This document shows, piece after piece, positions 16,773-25,877 of a DNA stretch of 58,627 nt. Location of the stretch: the NCBI RefSeq assembly GCF_002902985.1, contig NZ_CP026169.1, forward strand, positions 1 to 58,627, read 5' to 3'. The number at the start of each line of letters is the position of its first letter. Position 1 is the first letter of the stretch. A program made the position numbers and the translations under genes. The stretch is from Leclercia sp. LSNIH1 (GTDB taxonomy: Bacteria; Pseudomonadota; Gammaproteobacteria; Enterobacterales; Enterobacteriaceae). The notes beneath the pieces are model-generated. The model made no database searches. It worked only from the letters and a program-made list of their open reading frames with translations, and was not told the DNA's origin.

Positions 16773-19700
16773 CAGATTTCATGGCCCCCTTCTTCATGCT
16801 CATGCTCATGGGTGTGTTCTTTTCCGGTATGGCTCTGTTCCGCCTGAGACGTCTGCGGCATGGCGTAATCGTCGTAAATGCTGCTGTCAAAGTCGTAGTC
16901 TGATGCTTCGGCATAATGCTCGTAATCGGCATACTCCTGCGCGCTCCACTGCTGATCGTCGGCAGCAGCATAATCATGGGCCAGTTCTGCATCATTTTGC
17001 TGTGCTTCATGACGCCGCAGGCCAACGGAATCATCCATAGGGTTCTGCTTAAGATGAAAGGCGTCCTCTGCGTTGCTCACCGGCTGATAATCAGTGCCGG
17101 TTGTCATGTTATGTTCATCGGGTTTCTGGTTAAACGCCATGCTTTCCCCCGTGGCTTCTGGCAGACCTTTTTCAGCTGATCGGGTTTCTAAACTGGTATC
17201 GCGGCCAATATCCTTAAACCTGGCCTCAAGCCCAAAGAAACGGTCAATTTCTGCGGCCGTGGTTTTCGGGCTGTCGCGGCTCACGCTCGATGCCAAAGAT
17301 TTTTTATCGTCGGTAAAAATTTCCACCTCATGACGCGCACGCGAAATACCAACATAAAAAACGTCCTTAGAAGTGGTAAGCGATTTGGTATCTATGTTGA
17401 ACAACACGCGATCACAGGTAAGCCCCTGGGATTTGTGGACGGTGGTTGCATAAGCATAGGAAAGATAAGAAGCCTGTTTTTTGTCCAGCTCAACCGTGCG
17501 CCCTTTTTTGTCCTCAAGCGTCAGTTTTTCACCCTCCACGGTTTTCACCGTGAAGCGGTCGCCGTTGGCAACGTCCAGCGTTTTATCGTTACGCGTTACC
17601 ATGACCTTATCGCCCGGCGCCAGTTCGGCGCTGACTGCCTGGTATACAGACAGCTTGGTGTGTGTACGCGGGCTGAAAGCGATCTGCTCACCGCTGCTGC
17701 TTTCAACCGTCAATTTGTTGCCCGGCCCGGTATCAAGAACCTGGTAAGACTCGCCCCGCTTCATACCATTTTTGTAATCCTGTTCGGGGATAATGATTTG
17801 CCCTTTACTGAAATAACGGCTGTCGCGGCGTTCCGCCTGTGTCGAATCCACGCGGTCAAGTAGCGTGAACGTTTCGCCGGTTCCGGCAAGCCCCAGATTG
17901 CCCCGGATGTAGTCATTGAGGGTTTTGCGTGAGGCGTTCGTACCAGAGATTATCAGGGTGGCATCCTGTTGTTCTGAGGACAGAGACAGGTAGCGATCGG
18001 CAAGTTGAGCGAGTCGGGGCGCTTCTTCCTTCAGTTCGTTCACGCCGGTGATATTTTTCAGGGCGCGCGCGGCATTACCTTCAGCGGCATACTTAACCGC
18101 CTCAAGCAAAACTTCATTCTTCTGTCGCTGAATGTCTTTCATGTAGCTGGTCTGCATACCTGCTTTAATCAGCTGCTCAAAAGGCTTACCGGCTTCTACC
18201 GCTTTCGTCTGTGACGTATCCCCCAGGAATACCGCGCGAGCGTTATGCTTCTCGATCACCTCCATCAGCTGTTTCATCTGCCGGGCGGGTATAACCCCGG
18301 CTTCATCAATGAATACGACTGATTTTTCATCCAGCTTTTTATCCTTCGCTTTGAGGAAGGCGGCAACGGTGCGGGCCGGTAATCCATCATCTTCAAGCGC
18401 TTTTTTCTGTGTCCCATAGGGGGCCAGCGCCGTGACCTTCAGCCCTTGTGACTCCAGCAGCTCTTTAGCGGCCATCGTCATATAGCTTTTACCGGTACCG
18501 GCGTAACCATGTGCGGCCACAAAACGATCTTTGCTCGTCACAATTTCTGTAACTGCGCGCATCTGCTCATTCTTGAGGGTTTTCCCGGCGAGCAGCTGGC
18601 CTGCAATCTCTGCGGTCAGCTGTCGCGGCATCTGCCCCCGGCCGCGTGATTCGATAGTCAGAATGGAACGCTCAAGGCGAATACCCTCCACGGTAGTGAC
18701 GCGGTGGCTGGTCTTTTTAAGCCTGCCGTTTTTAATACCATCATCTACCGCAAAACGGGCTTTATCCGCACGCATCCCGCTATTCGTCAGCGAGTCGATC
18801 CACTCTTTGCGCGTCAGAGTTTCGGCCATAACTGAAGCACCGACCTTCAGCGTTGATTGATACCGGGCTTCGCCCTCGATGATGGCGCCCTTCTGTACCG
18901 CCTTCAGGTACGCTTTTTCAACATCGGCCATTGTGGCATGGCCCAGCACCTGCTTATTAGCGATCTGAATCAGCTTCTGGCGTTCAAAGCTGGCATCGCG
19001 CTCTGACAGCGACTTAACTGCAAACTGGATAGCCCGGTCAGCTTTAACCTCAGGGCTGGTAAAATCCGGGGCCATGTTGCGCGCAATATCAGCCTCCAGA
19101 GGTTTACCGTGTCCCTGCCATTCACGGTTATCAAAATCAATGCCTAGCGTTTTGGCGCGGCTGGCCCATTCCTGGTGAATTTCTTCACGGGAATGCTCTG
19201 TTTTCTTTTCACGCGTCGCCATCGAGACGCGGCTTTTCGTCTGAGCATCGGCGGTTTCCCGCGTCAGGCCCATTGCAGCGAGTCCCTTTTCAATTTGCTC
19301 CGACCGGCGGGAAAAAGCGCGAATCTGTTCGTCTGAAAAATGGGCCATATCGAACGTGTTATTTTTGCTGTTGTAACGCAGCTCATAACCGGCTTTGGTC
19401 AACTCCAGCGCCAGCTCCTGTTTGTAAACATCGCCCAGGTGCATTTTGTTACGCATCAGCTCATCATTTTTGAGCGCGCGCCACTGGCCGTCCTCGCGCT
19501 GGGTCATGTTCATGACAAAAGCGTGGGTGTGCAAATCAGGATCTAGCGCCCTGGACGTTTCGTGGCGAAAAGTAGCGACGACAAGGTTATTGGTATTCTG
19601 GGTTACTGATTTCCCCTGGCGAGTCGTCCGGGCCTGCGCGAGTTTTTCAGCTTCACGCACAGCAGCGGCAACAGCTTTTTCATGAGCCTCGATAATGGTT

Positions 19701-20008
19701 TTATCGCCGTGTATCAGCGCCTGCATGGATACCCCTTTAGGCGCTGAAAACGTCAGGTCGTAGCCCAGACGCTCTTTTTTGGCATCACCCACGTGTCGCT
19801 GCATATGCGTGAAGGTATCTATCTCTCCGACAAGCAGCTCTTTAAACCGGGCTGATTCAACGTCCCCGGATAAGCCGAGGGCTTCAGCTCCGGTTCCCTG
19901 CCAGGACGTGAATGATGAATCCTTACTGTAGTAATCATCCTTTGCATCAGAGTAGTAGCCCACAACGCTAGTGACGTTCTGGCGGGTAATCGTGGTTATA
20001 TCAAGCAT
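16772..20008 (-). CDS. traI: TraI relaxase-helicase (MobF family)
   Basis: 1078 residues. The N-terminal relaxase domain (to about 300) carries catalytic tyrosines at Y18/Y19 and Y26/Y27 (VVGYYSDAKDDYYSK), the same spacing as TrwC. The metal-binding histidines are in DPDLHTHAFVMN. A RecD-like helicase follows with Walker A AAHGYAGTGKSYMTM near residue 500 and Walker B VVFIDEAGVI. It nicks oriT, stays bound to the 5' end and unwinds the plasmid. The His/Glu/Asp-rich C-terminus (HTGKEHTHEHEHEEGGH) is probably unstructured. The start overlaps the traJ stop. Confidence 0.96.
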   Translation of the reverse strand: MLDITTITRQNVTSVVGYYSDAKDDYYSKDSSFTSWQGTGAEALGLSGDVESARFKELLVGEIDTFTHMQRHVGDAKKERLGYDLTFSAPKGVSMQALIHGDKTIIEAHEKAVAAAVREAEKLAQARTTRQGKSVTQNTNNLVVATFRHETSRALDPDLHTHAFVMNMTQREDGQWRALKNDELMRNKMHLGDVYKQELALELTKAGYELRYNSKNNTFDMAHFSDEQIRAFSRRSEQIEKGLAAMGLTRETADAQTKSRVSMATREKKTEHSREEIHQEWASRAKTLGIDFDNREWQGHGKPLEADIARNMAPDFTSPEVKADRAIQFAVKSLSERDASFERQKLIQIANKQVLGHATMADVEKAYLKAVQKGAIIEGEARYQSTLKVGASVMAETLTRKEWIDSLTNSGMRADKARFAVDDGIKNGRLKKTSHRVTTVEGIRLERSILTIESRGRGQMPRQLTAEIAGQLLAGKTLKNEQMRAVTEIVTSKDRFVAAHGYAGTGKSYMTMAAKELLESQGLKVTALAPYGTQKKALEDDGLPARTVAAFLKAKDKKLDEKSVVFIDEAGVIPARQMKQLMEVIEKHNARAVFLGDTSQTKAVEAGKPFEQLIKAGMQTSYMKDIQRQKNEVLLEAVKYAAEGNAARALKNITGVNELKEEAPRLAQLADRYLSLSSEQQDATLIISGTNASRKTLNDYIRGNLGLAGTGETFTLLDRVDSTQAERRDSRYFSKGQIIIPEQDYKNGMKRGESYQVLDTGPGNKLTVESSSGEQIAFSPRTHTKLSVYQAVSAELAPGDKVMVTRNDKTLDVANGDRFTVKTVEGEKLTLEDKKGRTVELDKKQASYLSYAYATTVHKSQGLTCDRVLFNIDTKSLTTSKDVFYVGISRARHEVEIFTDDKKSLASSVSRDSPKTTAAEIDRFFGLEARFKDIGRDTSLETRSAEKGLPEATGESMAFNQKPDEHNMTTGTDYQPVSNAEDAFHLKQNPMDDSVGLRRHEAQQNDAELAHDYAAADDQQWSAQEYADYEHYAEASDYDFDSSIYDDYAMPQTSQAEQSHTGKEHTHEHEHEEGGHEI

Positions 20009-21537
20009 CAGATCTCCCTCAGTTCAATGCCAGGAACAGGGTTTTTGCGATGGTATTTAACGTGTTTAGCCTTGAACTTAGCGACGGGCATATCACCAGG
20101 CAACGCCAGATAGCCGGTGAGGTTTGGCAACATTGATATTTCGGTAGGCGTTACGGCACGAACAACTTTAACGTCGCGGCGTTTACGGACAATCCAGGGC
20201 TTCTGAGGATCGGATTCTTTACGCTCAACTTCGCCTTCTATCTCACCGAGTGAGCGCGACATTTGATCCAACGTTTCATCACCGAGACGGCTGCCGCCCA
20301 GCACGATGTTAGAACGCATGTTAGCCAGAATTGTCTGAGCCATATCCCGACCATAAACCTTAACCAGCTGAGAATAGGTTTGATAGCCAGCATAAACACA
20401 CAGACCGCTTTTACGCCCTTTGGTCAGTGCATCGTTGAGGTTTGGCAGAAACTGGAGTGATTCCAGCTCGTCAATAAATACATTAATGCGGCTTTCTTTT
20501 TCACCCATACCCAGCACGATAGAAAAAATCGAATCCAGCCAGCAGGAAATTAGCGGATTAAGTGACCTTTTCATTTCTTCCTGCCAGGTGATAAACAGGG
20601 TTCCCGGCTTTCCATCATCAAGCCAGTCACGCAGGGAAAAATTACCTTCCGGCATTTTCAAATGTGGGGCAAGATTCTTACTGAGAACAAATCGCGCGCT
20701 TCCAACTGCTTTTTCAGACCCGGAAAAAATAGCTTCGGCAGGCGTCCCCATTAAAAATTCTTTTAATTTTTTCTGGTCAACGTTACAGGCCCAGTGAATA
20801 ACTTCTTCCATAGTTACTGTGCTATATAGGCTGTGAAGTTTTTTCGAAACTTCACTAAAAATAAGACGGCCATAGCCGAACCATTCTTCAGTAGCCATAT
20901 CAGGGCTTTCCTGAACAATAGAGTTCACTAAGCGCTCGTAATCATATGAACGGCGAATTTCATTGAAAAACACCCAGCCTTCAGTGCGTTTATCATAGGC
21001 GTTTAAAATAACATCGCCGGGACGATAGAAATTCTTTAAGAAGCCCCCATTTGGATCTAAAGCAATATTTTTGCCGCCTCTAATGATGCTCTTAAATAAC
21101 AGTTCATTGAAAATTGTGGTTTTACCAGTACCGGTTGTACCGGCAATCGAAAAATGCAAGTTCTCAGCGTATGTAGGTATGGGGATATTAGCCACGGTTA
21201 ACTGGTTGACACCTCTTTCGCGTGTTTTATCAGCGAGTGTTCTGGCGCGAACAAGCTCTGTACCACGATAAATCTTTTTGAATCTTTCGCCTTTAAACAC
21301 GCGTGATTTATCATAAATGATAAAAGCGATCAGACCGCCAACACCAATAAACCAGCCAGCAATTAAAGCTGACCATAAAGGCCATAGCGAAAAAGTATTC
21401 TTAACCAGATACGGAATCAGGTATTTAGCCGTGGATGGATCAATACCGTAGGTAAATTTTGCAACTAGAAACCATACCATCACTGGAGGCAAAGTAATTG
21501 CAAATAAAAATGCTAAGCCTCTTTCTCTATCGTCCAT
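20008..21537 (-). CDS. traJ: TraJ type IV coupling protein (VirD4/TrwB family)
   Basis: A 509-residue inner-membrane hexameric ATPase that hands the relaxosome to the secretion channel. Two transmembrane segments lie near residues 10-30 and 55-80. Walker A is SIAGTTGTGKTTIFNELL and Walker B is RINVFIDELESL. I chose ATG 21537 (MDDRERGLAF) over an upstream ATG at 21585 because AAGGAG lies 7 bp before it and it slightly overlaps the traK end. Length equals that of TrwB of R388. Confidence 0.95.
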   Translation of the reverse strand: MDDRERGLAFLFAITLPPVMVWFLVAKFTYGIDPSTAKYLIPYLVKNTFSLWPLWSALIAGWFIGVGGLIAFIIYDKSRVFKGERFKKIYRGTELVRARTLADKTRERGVNQLTVANIPIPTYAENLHFSIAGTTGTGKTTIFNELLFKSIIRGGKNIALDPNGGFLKNFYRPGDVILNAYDKRTEGWVFFNEIRRSYDYERLVNSIVQESPDMATEEWFGYGRLIFSEVSKKLHSLYSTVTMEEVIHWACNVDQKKLKEFLMGTPAEAIFSGSEKAVGSARFVLSKNLAPHLKMPEGNFSLRDWLDDGKPGTLFITWQEEMKRSLNPLISCWLDSIFSIVLGMGEKESRINVFIDELESLQFLPNLNDALTKGRKSGLCVYAGYQTYSQLVKVYGRDMAQTILANMRSNIVLGGSRLGDETLDQMSRSLGEIEGEVERKESDPQKPWIVRKRRDVKVVRAVTPTEISMLPNLTGYLALPGDMPVAKFKAKHVKYHRKNPVPGIELREI

Positions 21538-21538
21538 T

Positions 21539-21955
21539 TCAGCGCTCCTTTTTTGGTTCCCAGACTTTGTAGCCGTTACGTTCAACCTCTGCTTTTGCCG
21601 CTTTGGTTTTGCCCGGTTCTGCTATCGAGCGCAGGAGGATTAGCGTTTCAATAGCGAGTGATTCATGCAACATCATCTGTCCTGCCGGTGGGAATTTTAC
21701 GCCAGATAGCGTTTCGGTTATTGCCTTCAGCTCATCGCGCAGTGGGCCAAAATCCGCATCTGAAGCACGGTCAAAAAGATAATCCAGTTTGCGATTTACG
21801 TCGCTCAGCCGGTCGGCAACTATTTTCAACCCGGACTCCCGATCACCTGGGCCAGCTTCAATGCAGCGCCGCAGATAATCTGACCGATTACCTCCTGAAA
21901 CCAGGTCTATATAGGCCAAAAGTTCATCTGATACTTTTGCGGTTATTATTGGCAT
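21539..21955 (-). CDS. traK: TraK relaxosome accessory protein (ribbon-helix-helix)
   Basis: 138 residues. The N-terminus MPIITAKVSDELLAYIDLVS then GGNRSDYLRRCIEAG is a ribbon-helix-helix DNA-binding fold as in TrwA. The C-terminal part is for tetramerisation. It binds oriT next to the gene, helps TraI nicking, and by analogy with TrwA represses the traKJI promoter. First gene of the traK-J-I operon. Confidence 0.93.
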   Translation of the reverse strand: MPIITAKVSDELLAYIDLVSGGNRSDYLRRCIEAGPGDRESGLKIVADRLSDVNRKLDYLFDRASDADFGPLRDELKAITETLSGVKFPPAGQMMLHESLAIETLILLRSIAEPGKTKAAKAEVERNGYKVWEPKKER

Positions 21956-22260
21956 TCAGTCCTCACATTGTGCATTTTTTAAACAAAAAATTGGGATCTA
22001 ACAAGCTGAAATCTTAGTATTACCAAAGTAATAAAGCAAACTCATTATAAAACAATGAGTTATTGGGTGTTTTTAATACCTAATTATTACCGAATATTGT
22101 TGCTATTTATTTTTTTATCTTTTAAATCAGTATGATAGCGTGATTTATCGCGCTGCGTTAGGTGTATAGCAGGTTAAGGGATAAAAAATCATCTTTTTTG
22201 GTAGGGGCGATCTACGTAGGTTAAGGACTAACTGGCTAAAAAGCGTTCAATATTCCGTAT
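21956..22260. other. oriT, predicted nic at 22165/22166
   Basis: This is the AT-rich intergenic region between traK and stbA. TGCGTTAGGTGT/ATAGC at 22154-22170 mirrors the R388 nic core TGCGTATTGTCT/ATAGC, and a GCG-CGC dyad lies just upstream. Other inverted repeats are AACTCATT-7-AATGAGTT (22039-22061) and TATTAC-4-GTAATA (22018-22033), likely sites for TraK or host factors. With this nic the transferred strand is plus, 22166 onward, so stb and the ard region enter first and tra last. The exact nick is inferred by analogy. Confidence 0.8.
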
Positions 22261-22280
22261 TCATGCTTGCATGAATACCA

Positions 22281-22431
22281 GTACAACAAAAGTACATCAA
22301 AATTACATCAAAATTACATCACTTGAAGGTTGACAGTACAACAAAATTACATCATTCTTTGGTCATGAGGTAGCCAGTACAACAAAAGTACATCAAAAGT
22401 ACATCAAAATTACATCAAAATTACATCATTC
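22281..22431 (+). repeat. Eleven 11-bp direct repeats upstream of stbA (stb operator)
   Basis: Words of the form GTACATCAAAA/TTACATCAAAA occur in three clusters of 4 (22281-22324), 2 (22336-22357) and 5 (22377-22431). Each cluster starts with GTACAACAAAA. Similar direct repeats before stbA of R388 bind StbA, which autoregulates stb and ensures stable inheritance. Function inferred from that parallel. Confidence 0.85.
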
Positions 22432-22445
22432 TAAATGAGGGTACT

Positions 22446-22865
22446 ATGAAGCCCAAAAGTATCAGGGCGGCACTTCAGTTGATGTTGCCGGAAATAGAAG
22501 AAATGCTGTCACTGGGAGTTTCCAGGGAGGAAATTTATAAGGCAGTTTCTGAACGCTTCGGCCTGGAAGGTGTGAACGTTCGTAGCTTTGATACGTCCCT
22601 ATATAGAGCGCGGCAAATCCGGAAAAATGGAATGCACAATACACATGAAAGGATGCCGAACAATGATGATAGTGTATTGCACAATACACAAAAAGGAGGT
22701 AGCGAGAAAGGTGCAGAGGAAAGTGTATTGCACAATACACAAACGCCGCCTGAGCCTGAACCGCAAGGAAGTGAAAAAAAAGAAAGTCCCGGCATTATTG
22801 ATAAAGAGTTCTTCAATAAAATCAGTGAAGATTTCGACCCTAAGATGTTCAATAAAAAATTCTGA
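22446..22865 (+). CDS. stbA: StbA plasmid stability/DNA-binding protein
   Basis: 139 residues. The N-terminal half is a helix-turn-helix module (RAALQLMLPEIEEMLSLGVSR and REEIYKAVSERFGLEGVNVRSF). The C-terminal half is low-complexity. In R388, StbA binds the direct repeats before its gene, is needed for segregational stability and lowers conjugation. The coding sequence contains two 18-bp palindromes (22672 and 22723), each encoding SVLHNTQ. First gene of stbABC. Confidence 0.88.
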   Translation: MKPKSIRAALQLMLPEIEEMLSLGVSREEIYKAVSERFGLEGVNVRSFDTSLYRARQIRKNGMHNTHERMPNNDDSVLHNTQKGGSEKGAEESVLHNTQTPPEPEPQGSEKKESPGIIDKEFFNKISEDFDPKMFNKKF

Positions 22866-22873
22866 GGTGATTT

Positions 22874-23590
22874 ATGAAAGTAGCGGTAATTAATTACAGT
22901 GGCAGCGTTGGTAAAACCTTAATTTCATCCTACCTGTTAGCCCCGCGTCTGACTGGAGCAAAATTCTATGCGGTTGAAACTATCAACCAGTCTGCTTCCG
23001 ATCTGGGGATTGAGAATGTTTCCATTTTTAAAGGTGATGACTTTTCACGGTTGATTGAAGATATTGTTTTTGAAGATGCCGGGATTATTGATATTGGTGC
23101 GTCAAACGTAGAAGCGTTCCTGATGGCAATGTCCCGCTTTGACAGTGGCGCGAATGAATTTGATAAGTATGTAATCCCGGTTACGCCTGATAATAAGGCC
23201 ATTGATGAAAGCCTGAAAACAGCACATACGTTAAGTAAGGCAGGTGTAAGCAGCGATAAAATCATCTTTGTTCCAAACCGCATTAGTCCAGATAGTGAAG
23301 TAGAGGATGTACTGGCGCCGGTATTTGAATTTGTCAAACGAACGAAAGTTGGCAAAATCAGCAAGAAATCTGTTATTTATAACAGTGAAGTTTTCGAATA
23401 TCTCGCGTATCACCGTATCTCATTCGAAGCATTGACCGCTGAAGATCCAGAAGAATTTAAAGCCCGCGCTAAACAAACAACGGATGCTGACGAGCGCAAA
23501 AAACTGGCCCGCCGTTATACCTACATGAAACAGGCAATTCCTGTTAAAGCTAATCTCGATAAAGCATATGCGGCTTTAATGGGAGAATAA
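22874..23590 (+). CDS. stbB: StbB ParA-like ATPase
   Basis: A 238-residue ParA/MinD-type ATPase with a modified Walker A (NYSGSVGKTLISSYLL near residues 8-23) and Walker B-like AGIIDIGASN. In R388, StbB is needed for conjugation and acts opposite to StbA on plasmid positioning. It sits 8 bp after stbA and overlaps no gene. Confidence 0.88.
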   Translation: MKVAVINYSGSVGKTLISSYLLAPRLTGAKFYAVETINQSASDLGIENVSIFKGDDFSRLIEDIVFEDAGIIDIGASNVEAFLMAMSRFDSGANEFDKYVIPVTPDNKAIDESLKTAHTLSKAGVSSDKIIFVPNRISPDSEVEDVLAPVFEFVKRTKVGKISKKSVIYNSEVFEYLAYHRISFEALTAEDPEEFKARAKQTTDADERKKLARRYTYMKQAIPVKANLDKAYAALMGE

Positions 23591-23591
23591 A

Positions 23592-23960
23592 ATGGAAAAG
23601 CAGCCAGATAAATTTGAAGTTCTGATGGATTGGTTTTTAGGTGACGCGAAGGAAATCACCGCAAGTCAGAAAGAAATGACTGAGATACTTTCTGCGCTTT
23701 CGGAAAAGCTGGCAAAAGACACCGAAAGTTTAGGAGAGACGGCAGACTCTCTTAAACGGACTTTAGTAGAAAACCAGCGTTCAATTAGCCTGGCAATTAG
23801 TGATGATGCTAAGGCGCGTGAGGAATTTCTGACGAAGTTCCGCCGCGCGCAGGCGTCCAGAGCTGAGACGTTAACCCGTCAGATCCTTTTTATTACAGCT
23901 GGCTGCACTATTGTGGGCGCCGCCGTGGGTGCCGCGATAGCCATAATTCTACTGAGATAA
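23592..23960 (+). CDS. stbC: StbC, membrane-anchored third stb protein
   Basis: 122 residues: a charged helical N-terminus with coiled-coil character (ILSALSEKLAKDTESLGETA), then one C-terminal transmembrane segment (ILFITAGCTIVGAAVGAAIA). It starts 1 bp after stbB. Function is unknown; the R388 counterpart is dispensable for stability. Confidence 0.82.
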   Translation: MEKQPDKFEVLMDWFLGDAKEITASQKEMTEILSALSEKLAKDTESLGETADSLKRTLVENQRSISLAISDDAKAREEFLTKFRRAQASRAETLTRQILFITAGCTIVGAAVGAAIAIILLR

Positions 23961-23964
23961 TGTA

Positions 23965-23989
23965 AACCGGGCATGTCCCGGTTTTTTTT
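23965..23989 (+). terminator. Rho-independent terminator after stbC
   Basis: The hairpin AACCGGGCATGTCCCGGTT is followed by a T-run, 5 bp after the stbC stop. Confidence 0.9.
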
Positions 23990-23990
23990 C

Positions 23991-24111
23991 AAGCGAAGCG
24001 CGGAGGCCGCAGGCCGGAGGCATTAGTGGCCGCCGCCCGAAGGGGCGAGACGCGTAGCGGCTCGATGCGCAGCACGGCAGAACGGCCCCGCAGGGGTAAT
24101 GCCCGGTTTAA
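23991..24111. repeat. GC-rich dispersed repeat, copy 1
   Basis: This is one of five related stretches of about 60-120 bp carrying GCGGAGGCCG-AGGCCGGAGGC, then CGGCTCGATGCGCAGCA and GGCCCCG-AGGGGT. Other copies: about 25658-25714 (partial), 26939-27060, 27519-27637 and 29789-29912. Each holds several short hairpins. They lie downstream of genes or upstream of CUP-linked units. Function unknown. Confidence 0.75.
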
Positions 24112-24115
24112 TTCA

Positions 24116-24130
24116 ACGTGACAGTCACGT
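24116..24130 (+). promoter_or_regulatory. Palindromic operator ACGTGACAGTCACGT
   Basis: A 15-bp palindrome (single central base) ends 11 bp before the next start codon. The same core, CGTGACAGTCACG, recurs inside the gene (24216-24234, extended to 19 bp) and before 30825 (30839-30851). Probable repressor site overlapping the leader. Confidence 0.7.
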
Positions 24131-24141
24131 GGAGGAAAAAT

Positions 24142-24486
24142 ATGAATGACCGACAGCGTGAACAAGCCCGTATTCGCCAGGCCCGGCGCCGCGCGCGACT
24201 CAAAGAGGAAGGCGCTAGCGTGACAGTCACGCTAACAAAACAGGAAGAAGCAATGTTACAGGAGCTTTGCCGGGTTCGTCGTCCAGGACGAACAGCCTAT
24301 TCCACGAATGAGTTTTTCCAACTGCTGCTGATCCGAAACTGGCAACAGTGGCAGGAGCAAAAGGCGCAGCTGGGGAAATGCCAGGCTTGCGGAAAGCTGA
24401 AAGCGGAGGGAGGTTGCGGCGGCGAACGGCAGAGCGAAACCTTTAACTGCTGGCTAGCCGTCGAAGCAAACGAGCTTAATGTGTAG
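24142..24486 (+). CDS. Small basic, probable ribbon-helix-helix protein
   Basis: 114 residues from ATG 24142, with GGAGG 7 bp upstream. The N-terminus is extremely basic (RIRQARRRARLKEEG). GASVTVTLTKQEEAMLQELC followed by STNEFFQLLLIRNWQQW resembles a ribbon-helix-helix. A CxxC...CGG pattern (KCQACGKL, GGCGG) could hold zinc. I do not recognise the family. The CGTGACAGTCACG palindrome in its leader and within its own coding region suggests that it represses itself. It is one of few plus-strand genes in this part. Confidence 0.7.
   Translation: MNDRQREQARIRQARRRARLKEEGASVTVTLTKQEEAMLQELCRVRRPGRTAYSTNEFFQLLLIRNWQQWQEQKAQLGKCQACGKLKAEGGCGGERQSETFNCWLAVEANELNV
24216..24234 (+). promoter_or_regulatory. 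Second TGACAGTCAC palindrome, intragenic
   Basis: TAGCGTGACAGTCACGCTA is a 19-bp palindrome within the preceding gene, 100 bp from the first. The spacing of about ten helical turns would permit looping by one regulator. Inference. Confidence 0.65.
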
Positions 24487-24556
24487 TGTATTGTGCTATA
24501 CAGAAATTGCCAAAAGCAGCGCGGAGTAATAACTGAAACGGCCGCGCAGCGGAAAG

Positions 24557-24586
24557 AAAAAAGCCCGGTCAATCCGGGTTTTTTTC
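24557..24586. terminator. Bidirectional terminator
   Basis: The stem AAGCCCGG/CCGGGTT is flanked by A6 and T7. It lies between two convergent genes and works in both directions. Confidence 0.88.
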
Positions 24587-24596
24587 TTTCGGCGGC

Positions 24597-24917
24597 TCAG
24601 TAATCGTCTAGATCTCCGCAGCCCAGCGGGCAACAATTACGCTCAATACCGTGGCTGCAATAATCGTTTTCCCGATCCTGCCGGATTTCTTCCGCGATCT
24701 CGTCTTGGGTCAGATAGTCAAATTCACGCCGCGCTACCGCGATCAGTTCTTCCCGATACTCGGCCGGAACGCCAGCAAGATAGCCGTCAATAACCGCGCT
24801 CAGGCGGCGCTGATACAGTTCATAAATCAGGCCGCAGCGGGGCTGCTGTTCGCGCGCAAAACTCTCACACTGGCGACGAAAATCTTCAAGAGTCTGCTCA
24901 AGGGTTTGTGTGGTCAT
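24597..24917 (-). CDS. Small leading-region protein of unknown function (CUP-linked)
   Basis: 106 residues, acidic and helical, with a Cys-rich C-terminus (YCSHGIERNCCPLGCGDLDD) that could bind a metal. I do not recognise a family; IncN literature calls such CUP-controlled genes ccg. It is the second gene after the CUP element at about 25160-25600, behind the 59-residue gene and a GC hairpin. Orientation and position suit early expression in a recipient. Anti-defence or SOS-damping roles are possible but not shown. Confidence 0.75.
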   Translation of the reverse strand: MTTQTLEQTLEDFRRQCESFAREQQPRCGLIYELYQRRLSAVIDGYLAGVPAEYREELIAVARREFDYLTQDEIAEEIRQDRENDYCSHGIERNCCPLGCGDLDDY

Positions 24918-24945
24918 GTCGTTTGTCCTCGATCTTTCTGTTAAA

Positions 24946-24964
24946 GACCCGGCTTGGCCGGGTC
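24946..24964 (-). terminator. Intercistronic GC hairpin, weak terminator or attenuator
   Basis: The stem GACCCGG/CCGGGTC is followed on minus by only TTT. It lies between the 59-residue and 106-residue genes and may lower expression of the second. Confidence 0.55.
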
Positions 24965-24971
24965 GTCAGTG

Positions 24972-25151
24972 CTATTTAGTTTGTTGCAGCAGCTGGTCTA
25001 ATTTTGCCGCCAGTGCATACGTCGATGTGAAAGCGCCTTGCAGGCGCTGATTAGGCAGCTGGTTGAACGCTTCGAGGCAGGCGCGCAGCAATAATTCTTT
25101 CTGAGATTCGACTTCTTTTTTCAGCTGGGAAGGGGTGGTAACAGTGGTCAT
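24972..25151 (-). CDS. Small 59-residue helical protein, first gene after CUP1
   Basis: Starts MTTVTTPSQLKKEVESQKEL and ends AAKLDQLLQQTK. Mostly amphipathic helix without membrane segment. GGAG lies 6 bp before the ATG. It is directly downstream of the CUP1 promoter (-35 at 25245-25240). Family unknown. The start, ribosome site and promoter position make it a convincing gene. Confidence 0.75.
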   Translation of the reverse strand: MTTVTTPSQLKKEVESQKELLLRACLEAFNQLPNQRLQGAFTSTYALAAKLDQLLQQTK

Positions 25152-25159
25152 GCTTACTC

Positions 25160-25600
25160 CTTAGTGATCCGATACCGGCAATTTTTCGGGTGGCGGTATT
25201 GCCTCCCGATGATTTAATTATCGGTGATTACGCCTTTAAAGTCAATACAAGTACGGAATTTATTTACATGTTTTTATGCCCGTCAGGGCATGGAAGGCGA
25301 CCGCGCCGGACTCCACCGGACACCGGCCGCAAATCGCCGGAAACTGCGGGACTGACCGGAGCAACAGGCCAACCCCCCTTCCTGCTAAGCCATAACCCAG
25401 CCCGCCGCCACGCAGCTGCCGCACGTCCCCCACGGGGGTGCGCAGTGGGCGCCGCGCGCCTGCGCGCGGGTACAGCGGCCCGCCTGCGGGTCGCGGCGCC
25501 GTACTGCGAGTTAGCGGCCGCCGCGCGGCCGGTTACGGGGGACACCGCACCGTCACGGCCAGCGCCCCGCTGAGCTGCACAATCCACGGATAACACAATA
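25160..25600 (-). repeat. CUP element 1 (conserved upstream repeat with promoter)
   Basis: About 440 bp nearly identical to 26400-26840 and 29300-29740. The promoter-proximal 100 bp is followed upstream by a very GC-rich part with many palindromes (GGCGCCGCGCGCC, GCGGCCGCCGCGCGGCC). Promoter on minus: TTGACT (25245-25240), 17 bp, GATAAT (25222-25217). GTCAATACAAGTAC at 25241-25254 overlaps the -35. Known in IncN plasmids as CUP, controlling ard and ccg genes. Open frames across it are repeat shadows. The stretch to 25877 has no other gene. Confidence 0.9.
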
Positions 25601-25877
25601 GCGCACTGGCAAAGGATGCCGACGCCTGAAGGGCGTTGGCACCCCGAAGGGGCGGGGCGAGACGGGAACCGGCTCGATGCGCAGCACAGCAGAGCGGCCC
25701 CGAAGGGGTAACGCCCTGTGTGGCATCAGGATTTAGCGCAATGGCAGAACATGAGCTGGAGAGATCACCGGCAAGCAGCAGCAAAGGGGCGGCGCAGCCG
25801 CCCAGATGGCTGTTTGCCGATACCGGCGATTAATTAGAGCGGTGTTTAATATCCCCCGCGTGGCGGGGGACTAGGTT

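Noticed and set aside
22462..22852. Minus-strand frames opposite stbA
   Set aside because: stbA on plus has a recognised domain, a ribosome site and its operator repeats; the antisense frames have none.
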